Under the pieces are notes generated by a model, which worked only from the letters and a program-made list of their open reading frames with translations, had not been told where the DNA came from and did no database searches. From Caldicellulosiruptor morganii (lineage in GTDB: Bacteria > Bacillota > Thermoanaerobacteria > Caldicellulosiruptorales > Caldicellulosiruptoraceae), in assembly GCF_026810225.1 (NCBI RefSeq), contig NZ_CP113865.1, forward strand, positions 1,880,001 through 1,944,000: a DNA stretch of 64,000 bases. Direction: 5' to 3'. This document shows positions 35,879 to 45,567 of this stretch, in pieces (position 1 is the stretch's first letter; the number at the start of each line of letters is the position of its first letter). Both the position numbers and the translations under genes were made by a program.

Positions 35879-36343
35879 TCACACAAGGTTGGGAAAGTTA
35901 AGCTGCCTCAGTGCTTCGTAAAGAACAATCGCAACTGCATTTGAAAGATTCAATGACCTTACATCGCTTATCATTGGTATTCTGAAAGTTTTGTGTATAT
36001 TTTGTTCAATCAGCCACTGAGGCAAACCTGCCGTCTCCTTACCAAACATCAAATAGCAATTGTCTGTGTATATCGCCTGGGTATAGTACTGCTTGCCTTT
36101 TGTGGAAAAGTAAAAAACATTTGCATCTCGATTCTTTTCAAAAAAGTCATTCAAATCTCTGTATATCTTTACATCTAAATACTGCCAGTAGTCAAGCCCT
36201 GCTCTTTTCAAATACTTATCTTCTAAAGAAAAACCAAGTGGTTCTATAAGATGAAGCTTAGCGCCAGTACATGCACAGGTTCTTGCAATATTGCCAGTAT
36301 TGTATGGAATCTCCGGTTCATGAAGTACAATATTTATTGGCAT
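35879..36343 (-). CDS. trmL: tRNA (cytidine(34)-2'-O)-methyltransferase
   Basis: SPOUT-class enzyme that 2'-O-methylates the wobble base of tRNA-Leu. The 154-residue chain shows the SPOUT motifs: PEIPYNTGNIARTCACTGA near the N-terminus, LMFGKETAGLP (motif 2) and IPMISDVRSLNLSNAVAI (motif 3, the SAM-binding knot). Length is typical. It has no clear operon partner; the CheX-like gene lies upstream on the same strand. Confidence 0.95.
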   Translation of the reverse strand: MPINIVLHEPEIPYNTGNIARTCACTGAKLHLIEPLGFSLEDKYLKRAGLDYWQYLDVKIYRDLNDFFEKNRDANVFYFSTKGKQYYTQAIYTDNCYLMFGKETAGLPQWLIEQNIHKTFRIPMISDVRSLNLSNAVAIVLYEALRQLNFPNLV

Positions 36344-36375
36344 ACCCCTAAATCACAAAGCCCCCTTTCATCAGG

Positions 36376-36855
36376 TCAGGTTTCAACAATTGCCACGTCC
36401 ATATCAATTTTATCACCATTGCTAAGAAGAAGCGGAACACATATATTTATCATCTTTGATGTACTCAAAGTCATGTTTTCCCCTATAAGTATTGAGGGGG
36501 GTGTGATTTCAACCTTGAGTCCTTTCTGTGAGAAAAGTGTTGATGTGTTTCCCATTATCATATTAGCCATCTCACCAATTGCGCTTTTTGCAAGATCATC
36601 AAACTCAGCAACAGGATACCCGCCCATCATCATAGACGCAATGTTTTTAGCAGTATCAAGCGACATACAAAAATTAACCTGCCCTTTTATACTCCCTGTC
36701 ATTCCAATTATAACAACCACCTGGTCCACCTTGTATGTGGGGTCTTTGAGATATATTTTCCCCAGTGTAAAATCAATGTTTGCAACCTGCTTTAAAACCT
36801 GCTGACTTGCTTGAATAAACGGATTGATGTATTCTACACTAACTTTACCACTCAT
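36376..36855 (-). CDS. CheX-like chemotaxis phosphatase
   Basis: CheX/CheC-type proteins dephosphorylate CheY-P. The 159-residue product has EYINPFIQASQQVLKQVANI at the start and the phosphatase helix AKSAIGEMANMIMGNTSTLF, matching the E-x2-N active-site pattern (ExxN in GEMANM). ATG 36855 (MSGKVSVEY) has AAGGAAAA upstream; the frame to 36900 lies within a hairpin and is not favoured. It is separate from the main chemotaxis cluster, which starts nearly 9 kb away with cheD/cheC. A hairpin overlaps its ribosome site. Confidence 0.85.
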   Translation of the reverse strand: MSGKVSVEYINPFIQASQQVLKQVANIDFTLGKIYLKDPTYKVDQVVVIIGMTGSIKGQVNFCMSLDTAKNIASMMMGGYPVAEFDDLAKSAIGEMANMIMGNTSTLFSQKGLKVEITPPSILIGENMTLSTSKMINICVPLLLSNGDKIDMDVAIVET

Positions 36856-36863
36856 GTTTTTCC

Positions 36864-36900
36864 TTGCTGCTGTCAGTTTAATTTTTTTGACAGCAGGCAA
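36864..36900 (-). promoter_or_regulatory. Inverted repeat over the cheX ribosome site
   Basis: TTGCTGCTGTCA (36864-36875) and TGACAGCAGGCAA-type arm (36889-36900) pair almost perfectly around an A/T-rich loop. On the minus strand the 3' arm runs into AAGGAAAA, the cheX ribosome site. No U-run follows on either side, so it is unlike a terminator and may control translation. Confidence 0.45.
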
Positions 36901-36916
36901 GATACCCTCCCTTCTT

Positions 36917-38047
36917 TTATTTTAGTATTTTTTCAAATAAAAATGATCGCCTTATGGTAATGGCTTTTGCAGGACAAAGCTCATGACAGCAATAGCACCT
37001 GATACACTTTTCCAAATCAACATACGCTTTTCTACTTCGCATCTCAATTGCCTGAGCAGGGCAGGCATTAAAACACTCTGCGCACCCTATGCAAACATCT
37101 CTGTTGAAAACTGGTCTTGGGGTAAGAAGGTCGTTTATAAACCTTGATACAAAATTGGGAGCTCTTCCTCGAACAAATGAAATCTCAGGTCTGAGCGGTA
37201 CATCAAAATTGCCAACCGCAACCTCCTCCAGCTTCTCACCCACAATCTCGATATCATCCGGATCTAAAAGTCCTTTGGTCTTTGCAACATTCAAAAGAGG
37301 AACATCTTTGGTTTGAAGTCCAATAATTTTGCATGCAACAAAGTCCAGTGCAACTGCATCCTGAGAAATCAAAATAAGTCCAAGACTCCGTGGTTTGCCC
37401 GCAGACGGTCCCTCCCCTTCCATACCAACAATTGCATCCATTATGTTTAAAACAGGGTTTGCAGTGTAATAAATATCAAGTAGCATCTCCATAAACTTTT
37501 CAACTTCCTGAAGTCTGAAATGCAGCTCTGCTTTCTGTCCGCCGGGAACAAGACCAAACAGATTTTTAACAGCTCCTGTGTACACAGCCATCCTGTGAGT
37601 TTTCAGCTTTGGAAGGTTAATCAATCCATCTGCTTCAAAATAGGGTGATATAAATGATATCTTTTTAAGAATACTCTTTTTAAGCTGAACCTCCTTGAAG
37701 GATGTATCATAGTTTAGAATAACCTTTTTGTAACTTTCAAGATCTTTCAGCCCTGCTGCCTGATATATAGCTTCAAGCCTTCTTTTTGTATAGGGTCCAC
37801 CCGGGCTGTCTGCTATTATGATCTCATTTGCTTTTTCCTGAATAATTCTTATAACCGCCTCCACCACAGAAGGATGGGTTGTAACAGCTTCCTCCAGACT
37901 TTTTTTCATAAGTAGATTGGGTTTTAGCAATACCCTGTTAAAAGCGGGAAATTCAAATCCTAATAGATTTATACCTTTTTCAAGTGCACATTTAACATCT
38001 TCCACATTGTATGTATCACATCTCACAATAGCCACTTTTTTAGGCAT
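36917..38047 (-). CDS. DUF362 protein with two 4Fe-4S ferredoxin motifs
   Basis: A 376-residue iron-sulfur protein. The first 290 residues are DUF362 (VAIVRCDTYNVEDV, LLKPNLLMKK, IIADSPGGPY, GLINLPKLKTHRMAVYTGAVKNLFG). The C-terminus carries two ferredoxin motifs: CIGCAECFNACPAQAI and CIRCYCCHELCPAKAI, each a C-x2-C-x2-C-x3-C-P cluster site. An electron-transfer or oxidoreductase role is likely, but no substrate is known. It overlaps the HAD gene upstream by eight bases. Confidence 0.92.
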   Translation of the reverse strand: MPKKVAIVRCDTYNVEDVKCALEKGINLLGFEFPAFNRVLLKPNLLMKKSLEEAVTTHPSVVEAVIRIIQEKANEIIIADSPGGPYTKRRLEAIYQAAGLKDLESYKKVILNYDTSFKEVQLKKSILKKISFISPYFEADGLINLPKLKTHRMAVYTGAVKNLFGLVPGGQKAELHFRLQEVEKFMEMLLDIYYTANPVLNIMDAIVGMEGEGPSAGKPRSLGLILISQDAVALDFVACKIIGLQTKDVPLLNVAKTKGLLDPDDIEIVGEKLEEVAVGNFDVPLRPEISFVRGRAPNFVSRFINDLLTPRPVFNRDVCIGCAECFNACPAQAIEMRSRKAYVDLEKCIRCYCCHELCPAKAITIRRSFLFEKILK

Positions 38048-38879
38048 TTACAAATTCCCCCAGAATAAACTTTTCAATTGCCTTTGCAACACCGTCATTT
38101 TCATAGGAATCTGTTATGTAGTCAGCAATCTTTTTGAGCTCACCAATAGCATTTTCCATTGCAATACCAAGCCCTGCAAACTCAATCATCTGAAGGTCAT
38201 TTTCGTTGTCACCTATCGCCACCACCTCTTTTTTATCTATGTTAAGATAAGAGCAGACAAATTCAAGCGCATTTCTTTTGTTAACCCCTTTTTTCATCAC
38301 TTCCAAAATATTGATATCCGATTTTGTGGTCTCAATACTCTCTACCTTTTCTTCTATCTGTCTTCGAACATAATCAACCTTTTCGGTATCATTATCAATA
38401 ATCACAAATTTGGTTATAAGATTCCCACAGTCTTTTATTCTATCCAGGGAGCTGTCAACCACAATCTCTATTCTCTCATCCTCGGGAAGTTCTTTGTTTT
38501 TTTCATAATAAAATCTTGATGAATAATCAAGCTTCTTGGCTATCATAGTATCCTTGCAGTAATAGTGATAATAGATGTTATTTTCCCTGCATATCTCGGC
38601 AATCTTTATGCTACTGTCATTGTCAAGCCCTATATAATAAATGTCTCTGCTGGATTTCTGGTCTCTTACTATTGCGCCATTGCAGGCTATGACAATTTCA
38701 TCTGATAGTCCCAGTACCTTTGCAAAATGCAAAACACCTTTTAGAATCCTGCCCGAGCAGAGTACAATGTGCACTCCTCTTTGTTTTGCAAGTGTAATTG
38801 CAGTTTTATTCCTTTGAGAGATTTTTTTATTGCCATCCAAAAGTGTCATATCAAGGTCAATTGCAAGCAGTCTGTACAT
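38040..38879 (-). CDS. HAD-superfamily Cof-type phosphatase
   Basis: A 279-residue Cof-type hydrolase with motif I DLDMTLLDG, motif II LCSGRILKG, motif III Lys (KKGVNKRNAL) and motif IV GDNENDLQMIEFAG. Substrate is probably a sugar or nucleotide phosphate, not determined. The gene overlaps the DUF362 gene, so the two are coupled. It is the second HAD of this type in the window, sharing the same domain layout as 24250-25050 with clear sequence divergence. Confidence 0.92.
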   Translation of the reverse strand: MYRLLAIDLDMTLLDGNKKISQRNKTAITLAKQRGVHIVLCSGRILKGVLHFAKVLGLSDEIVIACNGAIVRDQKSSRDIYYIGLDNDSSIKIAEICRENNIYYHYYCKDTMIAKKLDYSSRFYYEKNKELPEDERIEIVVDSSLDRIKDCGNLITKFVIIDNDTEKVDYVRRQIEEKVESIETTKSDINILEVMKKGVNKRNALEFVCSYLNIDKKEVVAIGDNENDLQMIEFAGLGIAMENAIGELKKIADYITDSYENDGVAKAIEKFILGEFVNA

Positions 38880-38934
38880 CTTCCTACTTCACCTTTTAAA
38901 AAGATTTTTGCATGATTGTTACAAATATTATACC

Positions 38935-38971
38935 AAAAAAAAATAAAGGCTGCTATCAGTAGCAGCCTTTA
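38935..38971 (-). terminator. Terminator of groESL
   Basis: AAAGGCTGCT (38945-38954) pairs with AGCAGCCTTT (38961-38970); on the minus strand the stem is followed by ATTTTTTTTT. Confidence 0.85.
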
Positions 38972-38989
38972 TTTCAAACTTTCAATTTA

Positions 38990-40612
<1,623 letters not shown>

Positions 40613-40637
40613 CTATCTACCTCCTTTTTTGTTTTGT

Positions 40638-40925
40638 TTAGTCTTCAATGATTGCCAGGACATCATCCTGTCTGATTATTGTATACTCTTCACCATCAAT
40701 TTTGATTTCTGTTCCTGCATACTTGCTTACAATTACTTTATCTCCTTTTTTAACTACCATTTCTACCTTTTCACCATCCACAATTCCACCAGGACCAACT
40801 TCAATAACCTCTGCAATCTGAGGTTTCTCTTTAACAGTATCTGGCAGAACTATACCGCTCTTTGTTACCTCTTCTCTTTCCTTGAACTTGATTAAAATCC
40901 TGTCGCCAATTGGCTTTATTCTCAT
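40638..40925 (-). CDS. groES: Co-chaperonin GroES
   Basis: The 10 kDa lid of the GroEL chamber, 95 residues. MRIKPIGDRILIKF, the mobile loop around EEVTKSGIVLPDTVKEKP, and GDKVIVSKYAGTEIKIDG are all family blocks. ATG 40925 has GAAGGAGGTCGG upstream; the frame to 40961 adds a non-conserved extension over the regulatory region. First gene of the groESL operon, next to a perfect CIRCE. Confidence 0.98.
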   Translation of the reverse strand: MRIKPIGDRILIKFKEREEVTKSGIVLPDTVKEKPQIAEVIEVGPGGIVDGEKVEMVVKKGDKVIVSKYAGTEIKIDGEEYTIIRQDDVLAIIED

Positions 40926-40954
40926 TCTCTTTCCGACCTCCTTCTCCATTTTTG

Positions 40955-40981
40955 TTAGCACTCATTAGCAGTGAGTGCTAA
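40955..40981 (-). promoter_or_regulatory. CIRCE element (HrcA operator)
   Basis: TTAGCACTC (40955-40963), 9-base spacer, GAGTGCTAA (40973-40981): a perfect match to the CIRCE consensus, so the operon should be repressed by HrcA and induced by heat. hrcA is not in this window. Confidence 0.97.
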
Positions 40982-40992
40982 TCACATTAATT

Positions 40993-41022
40993 ACTATAGT
41001 ATATTCTTCCTTCTCCAATCAA
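40993..41022 (-). promoter_or_regulatory. Promoter for groESL
   Basis: Minus-strand -35 TTGATT (41022-41017), 18-base spacer, -10 TATAGT (40998-40993), just upstream of CIRCE so that the operator covers the start of the transcript. Confidence 0.6.
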
Positions 41023-41107
41023 GTTTGATTTTGCTCAAAATAGGCTCATGATATTCAATTTTTGATGAAAATCCTGAAAAAAGAAAGGTTTTTCTTCAAA
41101 AAACTCT

Positions 41108-41992
41108 TTATTGCTCAAGATTACCCATACTTTTATTTTGCAAAAAGTTGGAGTTCTGCAAAGAAAGTTTTCTAAAGTGAGTTGGAGAAAAACCCGTATA
41201 CTTTTTAAAAATATCATTGAATCTCTGCAAAGACGAAAAGCCACACATAATAGCAATCTCACTTACTTTTAAATTAGACATGGAAAGGTATTCCTTTGCC
41301 TTTTCTATCCTTTTTGAAAGTAAATACTCCTTGGGTAAAACCCCGAAATGATTTTTAAAAAGACGGGAGATGCTGCTTTCTGACAAAAAAAGTTTTTTGG
41401 CAATATCTCCAATTTTAATGTCTTCCATGTAATTCTGGTCTATATATTCTTTTATGAATTTGGCAATCTTTGAATAATCAAAATTCTTTTTTATTTCCAG
41501 ATTGTCTATCTCACGCGTAATATATGCAAAAAGTTCCAGTGATTTTATATAAAGTAAAAGATTTTCTTTATTTTCTTTTGCCTCTTGCAGTATGGATTCC
41601 AAACAAAAAAAGATACTGCTTCTTTTTCTGACGCGCAGATAATAAAAGCGAGAAGAAACCATTTCTATGTGTTTTAAAAAACCGTAGATCTCTTTCAATT
41701 GCTCTATTTTAGCTTTACTCTGAGGCTTTAAATAAAATGCCATAACAATAAACTCTGCTTTGAAACTCCCGACAACCTCAAACTTGTGCCGTGTATGTGG
41801 TTTTATTATAAGCAGGTCACCCGCTTTCAATTCTATTTTTTCTCCCTCAACCCAGAAATCAACATTGCCTTTTTTTACAAATATCAGTTCATAACTGTCA
41901 TGCATGCTGTAATCCATCTTCCATGAACTATCATGTACACGCTCCAACGTCTTTACAATCACCGGCATTATGGCATTAAGCGCTTCTATCAT
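41108..41992 (-). CDS. AraC-family transcriptional regulator
   Basis: A 294-residue regulator. The N-terminal half is a cupin-type sensor (HDSYELIFVKKGNVDFWVEG, LKAGDLLIIKPHTRHKFEV), the C-terminal half has two helix-turn-helix motifs (IGDIAKKLFLSESSISRLFKNHFG and VSEIAIMCGFSSLQRFNDIFKKYTGFSP), the normal AraC pair. The effector is unknown but cupin-type sensors often bind sugars or their derivatives. No obvious target gene is adjacent, since the flagellar genes follow on the same strand and groESL is CIRCE-controlled. Confidence 0.92.
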   Translation of the reverse strand: MIEALNAIMPVIVKTLERVHDSSWKMDYSMHDSYELIFVKKGNVDFWVEGEKIELKAGDLLIIKPHTRHKFEVVGSFKAEFIVMAFYLKPQSKAKIEQLKEIYGFLKHIEMVSSRFYYLRVRKRSSIFFCLESILQEAKENKENLLLYIKSLELFAYITREIDNLEIKKNFDYSKIAKFIKEYIDQNYMEDIKIGDIAKKLFLSESSISRLFKNHFGVLPKEYLLSKRIEKAKEYLSMSNLKVSEIAIMCGFSSLQRFNDIFKKYTGFSPTHFRKLSLQNSNFLQNKSMGNLEQ

Positions 41993-42041
41993 TTTTCAAC
42001 CCCACAGTTTTTTAAATTTAGCTTCAAAGCCCTTTATTCTT

Positions 42042-42362
42042 TTACTCTTTCTTATAAACAATATCAAAAATTTCTTCATAACTCATAGCCTTCTTAAAAG
42101 AAACCTTCCTTCCCGTTATAAAATGCTGTTTGTTAACTTTCTTAGACTTCAAAAACTCTTCAAACGATTTTTTATCCTGTATCACACCATTTTGATAAAG
42201 TAACTCTCCCAAGTTTTCCACATTATTTATATAAATATCAACTCTATCATCAAAATTCAAATGGTTTTGATTGTAGCTTGAACCAAATAAAAAATACATT
42301 GTCAAAACTCCCAAAATCCAGCCAATGCCAATACCAAGGAGTACAAATTTAAACCATCTCAG
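42042..42362 (-). CDS. Small membrane-anchored protein with an MltG/YceG-like segment
   Basis: The frame encodes an N-terminal membrane helix (WFKFVLLGIGIGWILGVL) and a short soluble part (VENLGELLYQNGVIQDKKSFEEFLK ... FITGRKVSFKKAMSYEEIFDIV) that resembles the LysM-like part of MltG, without its catalytic domain. The helix is lost if the first ATG or TTG is used (TTG 42314). To include it, translation must begin near 42362, where CTG follows GGGAGGGAG at good spacing; it overlaps the stop of the DUF6115 gene. The unusual start is inferred. It ends the flagellar-accessory run. Confidence 0.6.
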   Translation of the reverse strand: MRWFKFVLLGIGIGWILGVLTMYFLFGSSYNQNHLNFDDRVDIYINNVENLGELLYQNGVIQDKKSFEEFLKSKKVNKQHFITGRKVSFKKAMSYEEIFDIVYKKE

Positions 42363-42859
42363 ATCTTCTCCCTCCCAACAATCCTTATTGCAAGCTTTGC
42401 CTCACCTTTACCTATGCCAAGCTTTGAAGCAATCTCCTCTAAGCTCAACCCCTGTCTATAAAGCTCAACAGCCCTGTGATATATTTCCTCTTTTGACTTT
42501 TTTGCAGTATTTTCAGCAGAAGTAAAATTCTGTCTGCCATCCACAGGCTGTTTCTCAGCTTCTTTTGAATTTTTATTTTCATTTATTTCTTCAGCAAAAG
42601 CTTTATCTTCCATTCTATCCATTTGCTCTTTTACCCATTTTACTTTGTTTTCTATCCTTTCAATTATATACTCTCCAAAACTATCCAGTTCCTCAATGGT
42701 TTCAACTGCCTCATTCAAAAGCTGTGAAAGTTTCAAAACAGCTTTCTCAGAATCAATCAGGATTTTTTCACTCTTTTCTACATCTTTTTTTATTGACCTG
42801 AGTGAAGCAAAAACCATGATTAACCCCAGTAGCACAAATAAAGCGACATATGCATCCAT
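42359..42859 (-). CDS. DUF6115 domain protein of the flagellar locus
   Basis: A 166-residue protein with an N-terminal membrane helix (VALFVLLGLIMVFASL), a helical coiled-coil-like middle (about residues 22-90), a low-complexity linker and a C-terminal helix-turn-helix-like motif (AVELYRQGLSLEEIASKLGIGKGEAKLAIRI). Such proteins, DUF6115 in clostridial flagellar clusters, are membrane-anchored with a small DNA-binding-like end; function unknown. It shares four bases with the downstream MltG-like gene. Confidence 0.8.
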   Translation of the reverse strand: MDAYVALFVLLGLIMVFASLRSIKKDVEKSEKILIDSEKAVLKLSQLLNEAVETIEELDSFGEYIIERIENKVKWVKEQMDRMEDKAFAEEINENKNSKEAEKQPVDGRQNFTSAENTAKKSKEEIYHRAVELYRQGLSLEEIASKLGIGKGEAKLAIRIVGREKI

Positions 42860-42876
42860 TATATTCCACCCTCATG

Positions 42877-43140
42877 CTAAACTCTTATATCAAAACCCTT
42901 GTTGTTTTTCTTCTGTTTTTTCGCCTGCTGCCTTTCTTTCTCCTGTTTTTGTGCAAGTCTTATTTCTGAAACATCATCCTTGCTTTTTACCTGCTTTAAA
43001 CCTTCCTCTACCTTTACCTGATTCTTCTGCGCATTTATGTGTTTTAGCATATTCTCTTTTTGCTGCTCACCAAGTACAATCTGGGATACCTCCGTAGACT
43101 TGGGATACAGTATCCTGACATCAACAGGGCGGATATTCAT
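42877..43140 (-). CDS. Hypothetical charged protein in the flagellar cluster (87 aa)
   Basis: Soluble, strongly charged protein (MNIRPVDVRILYPKSTEV; then Gln/Lys/Glu-rich helix; Lys-rich C-terminus). ATG 43140 has AAGGGG nine bases upstream; the frame to 43149 puts the ribosome site too close. It lies between fapA and the DUF6115 gene. A probable coiled-coil, with no family recognised beyond its recurrent place in clostridial flagellar loci. Confidence 0.65.
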   Translation of the reverse strand: MNIRPVDVRILYPKSTEVSQIVLGEQQKENMLKHINAQKNQVKVEEGLKQVKSKDDVSEIRLAQKQEKERQQAKKQKKNNKGFDIRV

Positions 43141-43166
43141 ACAAAACATCCCCTTTTTGCTTTTCT

Positions 43167-44561
43167 TTAATCACTGTAGGGAGCTATCTTTATGTCGGCA
43201 TCCTGTCTATAAATTTTGCAATATTTCACAGGTTCTTTTATAATCTTGCAAACATTCCCTATTGTAATTTTAACACCCGGATAAATGACATCCTGCACCT
43301 TTACAACTCCTTCACTTCTCTCCTCAAGTCTTTTCTCTATCTCCTCCTGCTCCTGCTGAAGAGATTTTAACCTCTCCTGAGCTACAATCTTGGATCGAGT
43401 AAACTTTTGGAGCATCTCTCTTTTGTCATCAGTAATTTTGCCTGCTGCCTCAATTTTTTTAAGTACCTCGACTGCCTGATCACACTTTTTTACATTCTCT
43501 TTTAATTCATTGATTTCTCCCTTGATTTCTCTATATCTTTCTATCATAAGAGGGTCCACACCAACTTCAATCTCGGTTGATGTCGAAAGATATGATCCTA
43601 TGGTTTTTGCGTCAACCTCTCTGCCCACCTTGCAGCTTCCACCAACAATTGATGCTTTTGGCCCTACCAGAATTAGCCTGCCACCGCACTTGATATCGCT
43701 GTGTATAATTGCTTCTGCCTGAACATCCTCGGCTGCTAATACAGTTGCATTTTCAATAAACTTTGCAATCACACTCTTTTGAGATACAATTTTGCCCTTG
43801 CCCATGCCTGTTATGCCCTTGTGCAAAATTACAGACCCCTTTGCCTCAATCTCGGCTGCTTCAACAATCCCGTCAACTTCCACATTACCCTCGGCAACAA
43901 CCTTAAACCCGGATAAAACACTCCCCTTTATATGAACATTTCCCACAAAGTTTATATTTCCTGTGGAATTGTCAACATCCGAGGATATTTCCAGAGTGTT
44001 TAGAACAACAACCTTGCCCTCAATTATACAAACCTGTCCATCGCAGGCGGCCTTCAGTGTATGTCCATCTGCGTCAATATAGGTATTCTTTCCGCGCGGA
44101 AGATTTACTTTTTTGCCCTTCTGTCCTCTTATCACCCCTCCAAAAACATCCACACCATTTTCACCATCAACAGGATCAATCATTGTAACAAGTATATCAT
44201 CTTTTCTGACATTTTGCACAATCCCCAGGTCCTTGTAGTCAACCCTTCCATCAGGAAGCTCTTTGGGTTTTATCTCACGCTTTACATCAAAATGATATAT
44301 GAGCTTGCCATCAACCGGCCTGCCGGGAGGCTTTCCCTGCGCAACCACAACAGGTGAACCAAATACAGGATTTTCAACAAGTCTTTTGATTGCCTCTTCA
44401 TCTATGCCATACGTCACCCTGTTTGCTTTAAGCGCATTGATTACATTCTCTGAAGTCAACTCCACTCCATTCTGGTTCTGGATCAAAACAATACTTGCCT
44501 TTAGTTTATCTGAAGTTACCAGAACCTTAATATCTACCTTTTTAAGATTTTCTTCAGACAT
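43167..44561 (-). CDS. FapA/DUF342 family protein
   Basis: A 464-residue DUF342 protein, with the family blocks KPPGRPVDGKLIYHFD, GQKGKKVNLPRGKNTYIDADG and a repetitive beta-helix-like middle (NINFVGNVHIKGSVLSGFKVVAEGNVEVDGIVEAAEI read in short turns), then a long coiled coil at about residues 355-430 and a short C-terminal tail. DUF342 proteins occur with flagellar and polymer-binding functions (FapA) but this one is not characterised. It directly follows sigD in the cluster. Confidence 0.88.
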   Translation of the reverse strand: MSEENLKKVDIKVLVTSDKLKASIVLIQNQNGVELTSENVINALKANRVTYGIDEEAIKRLVENPVFGSPVVVAQGKPPGRPVDGKLIYHFDVKREIKPKELPDGRVDYKDLGIVQNVRKDDILVTMIDPVDGENGVDVFGGVIRGQKGKKVNLPRGKNTYIDADGHTLKAACDGQVCIIEGKVVVLNTLEISSDVDNSTGNINFVGNVHIKGSVLSGFKVVAEGNVEVDGIVEAAEIEAKGSVILHKGITGMGKGKIVSQKSVIAKFIENATVLAAEDVQAEAIIHSDIKCGGRLILVGPKASIVGGSCKVGREVDAKTIGSYLSTSTEIEVGVDPLMIERYREIKGEINELKENVKKCDQAVEVLKKIEAAGKITDDKREMLQKFTRSKIVAQERLKSLQQEQEEIEKRLEERSEGVVKVQDVIYPGVKITIGNVCKIIKEPVKYCKIYRQDADIKIAPYSD

Positions 44562-44607
44562 AAAAATACTCTCCTTTCCCCGCTGAAAAAATTAAATTCC
44601 AATAATT

Positions 44608-45345
44608 TTACTTTATATACTTTTCCAATCGCGACCTCAATTTTAAAAGCGATCTTGTGTGAAGCTGACTCACCCTTGACTCAGAAACACCCAAAATTTT
44701 GGCTATCTCTTTTATTGAAAGCTCTTCAAAATAATAAAGGATTATCACCATCCTTTCATTTTCTGAAAGATTGTCTATCTCCTGCCTGAGCACTTCTTTC
44801 AGCTCCTTATTTTCCACAAACACCTCGGGGCGAGAGACAAAGTCTTCAAGCCCGCCTATTTTTCTTTCATAATTCTGATCAAGAAACCCTTCCAGCGAAA
44901 CAATCATGCCGCTGCTTATCTTTTCCTGCAATTTTTGAAGTTCTATCAATGAAAGTCCCACTCTTTTTGCAACCTCTTCATCTGTAGGAATCTTCCCTTC
45001 CCTTTCTATCTCAATATATGCCCTTTCAATTTCTTTTGCTTTCTGCCTTATACTTCGTGGCACCCAGTCCTGGCTCCTTACACAGTCAATAATAGCACCT
45101 CTTATGCGTGAATATGCATATGTTTCAAACTTGACCCCTTTTTGACTGTCATACTTTTCAATTGCATCCAGAAGCCCAATTGAACCAAAGCTCACCAAAT
45201 CCTCATATTCAACATTTCCACCGAAATACATTGCCATTCTGCCCGCTATCAGCTTCACAAGTGGCATGTATTTTAAGATAAGCTGTTCTTTTATCTTTTG
45301 ATCTTTTGTTCTGGAATATCTCTCCCACAAAACTGCCTCGTCCAT
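44608..45345 (-). CDS. sigD: RNA polymerase sigma factor FliA/SigD/WhiG type
   Basis: Alternative sigma factor for late flagellar, motility and chemotaxis genes. The 245-residue protein has region 2 (LILKYMPLVKLIAGRMAMYF, YEDLVSFGSIGLLDAIEKYD, FETYAYSRIRGAIID), FliA-type SQDWVPRSIRQKAKEIE in region 3 and region 4 HTH (SIKEIAKILGVSESRVSQLHTRSLLKLR). ATG 45345 (MDEAVLW) has GAGGGGA upstream. It sits in the chemotaxis part of the cluster. No anti-sigma FlgM was seen in this window. Confidence 0.96.
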   Translation of the reverse strand: MDEAVLWERYSRTKDQKIKEQLILKYMPLVKLIAGRMAMYFGGNVEYEDLVSFGSIGLLDAIEKYDSQKGVKFETYAYSRIRGAIIDCVRSQDWVPRSIRQKAKEIERAYIEIEREGKIPTDEEVAKRVGLSLIELQKLQEKISSGMIVSLEGFLDQNYERKIGGLEDFVSRPEVFVENKELKEVLRQEIDNLSENERMVIILYYFEELSIKEIAKILGVSESRVSQLHTRSLLKLRSRLEKYIK

Positions 45346-45371
45346 TTTACAAAATCCCCTCAAATACTAAA

Positions 45372-45551
45372 TTAACCATCTTTATCAATAAAATCTTTTA
45401 TAAATTGTCCAAAAACATATCCTATCAATGATATAACAAAAGTAGAAAAAAAAGTATACTCGCCGGACTTTTTCATAACAATGCAGGCTAAAAACACAAT
45501 ACCTCCTTCTATCAATGCCAAAATCTCAGGCAAAATATGTTTCCATTTCAA
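45372..45551 (-). CDS. Small two-helix membrane protein between cheD and sigD (59 aa)
   Basis: A short frame that starts at TTG 45551 with AAAGGAG upstream and stops at TAA 45372-45374. The product (MKWKHILPEILALIEGG ... VISLIGYVFGQFIKDF) has two hydrophobic segments and a charged C-terminus. It fills the gap between cheD and sigD on the same strand, with both neighbours close, which supports a real gene in the operon. No family recognised. Confidence 0.65.
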   Translation of the reverse strand: MKWKHILPEILALIEGGIVFLACIVMKKSGEYTFFSTFVISLIGYVFGQFIKDFIDKDG

Positions 45552-45567
45552 AGCCCAGTCTTCTCCT

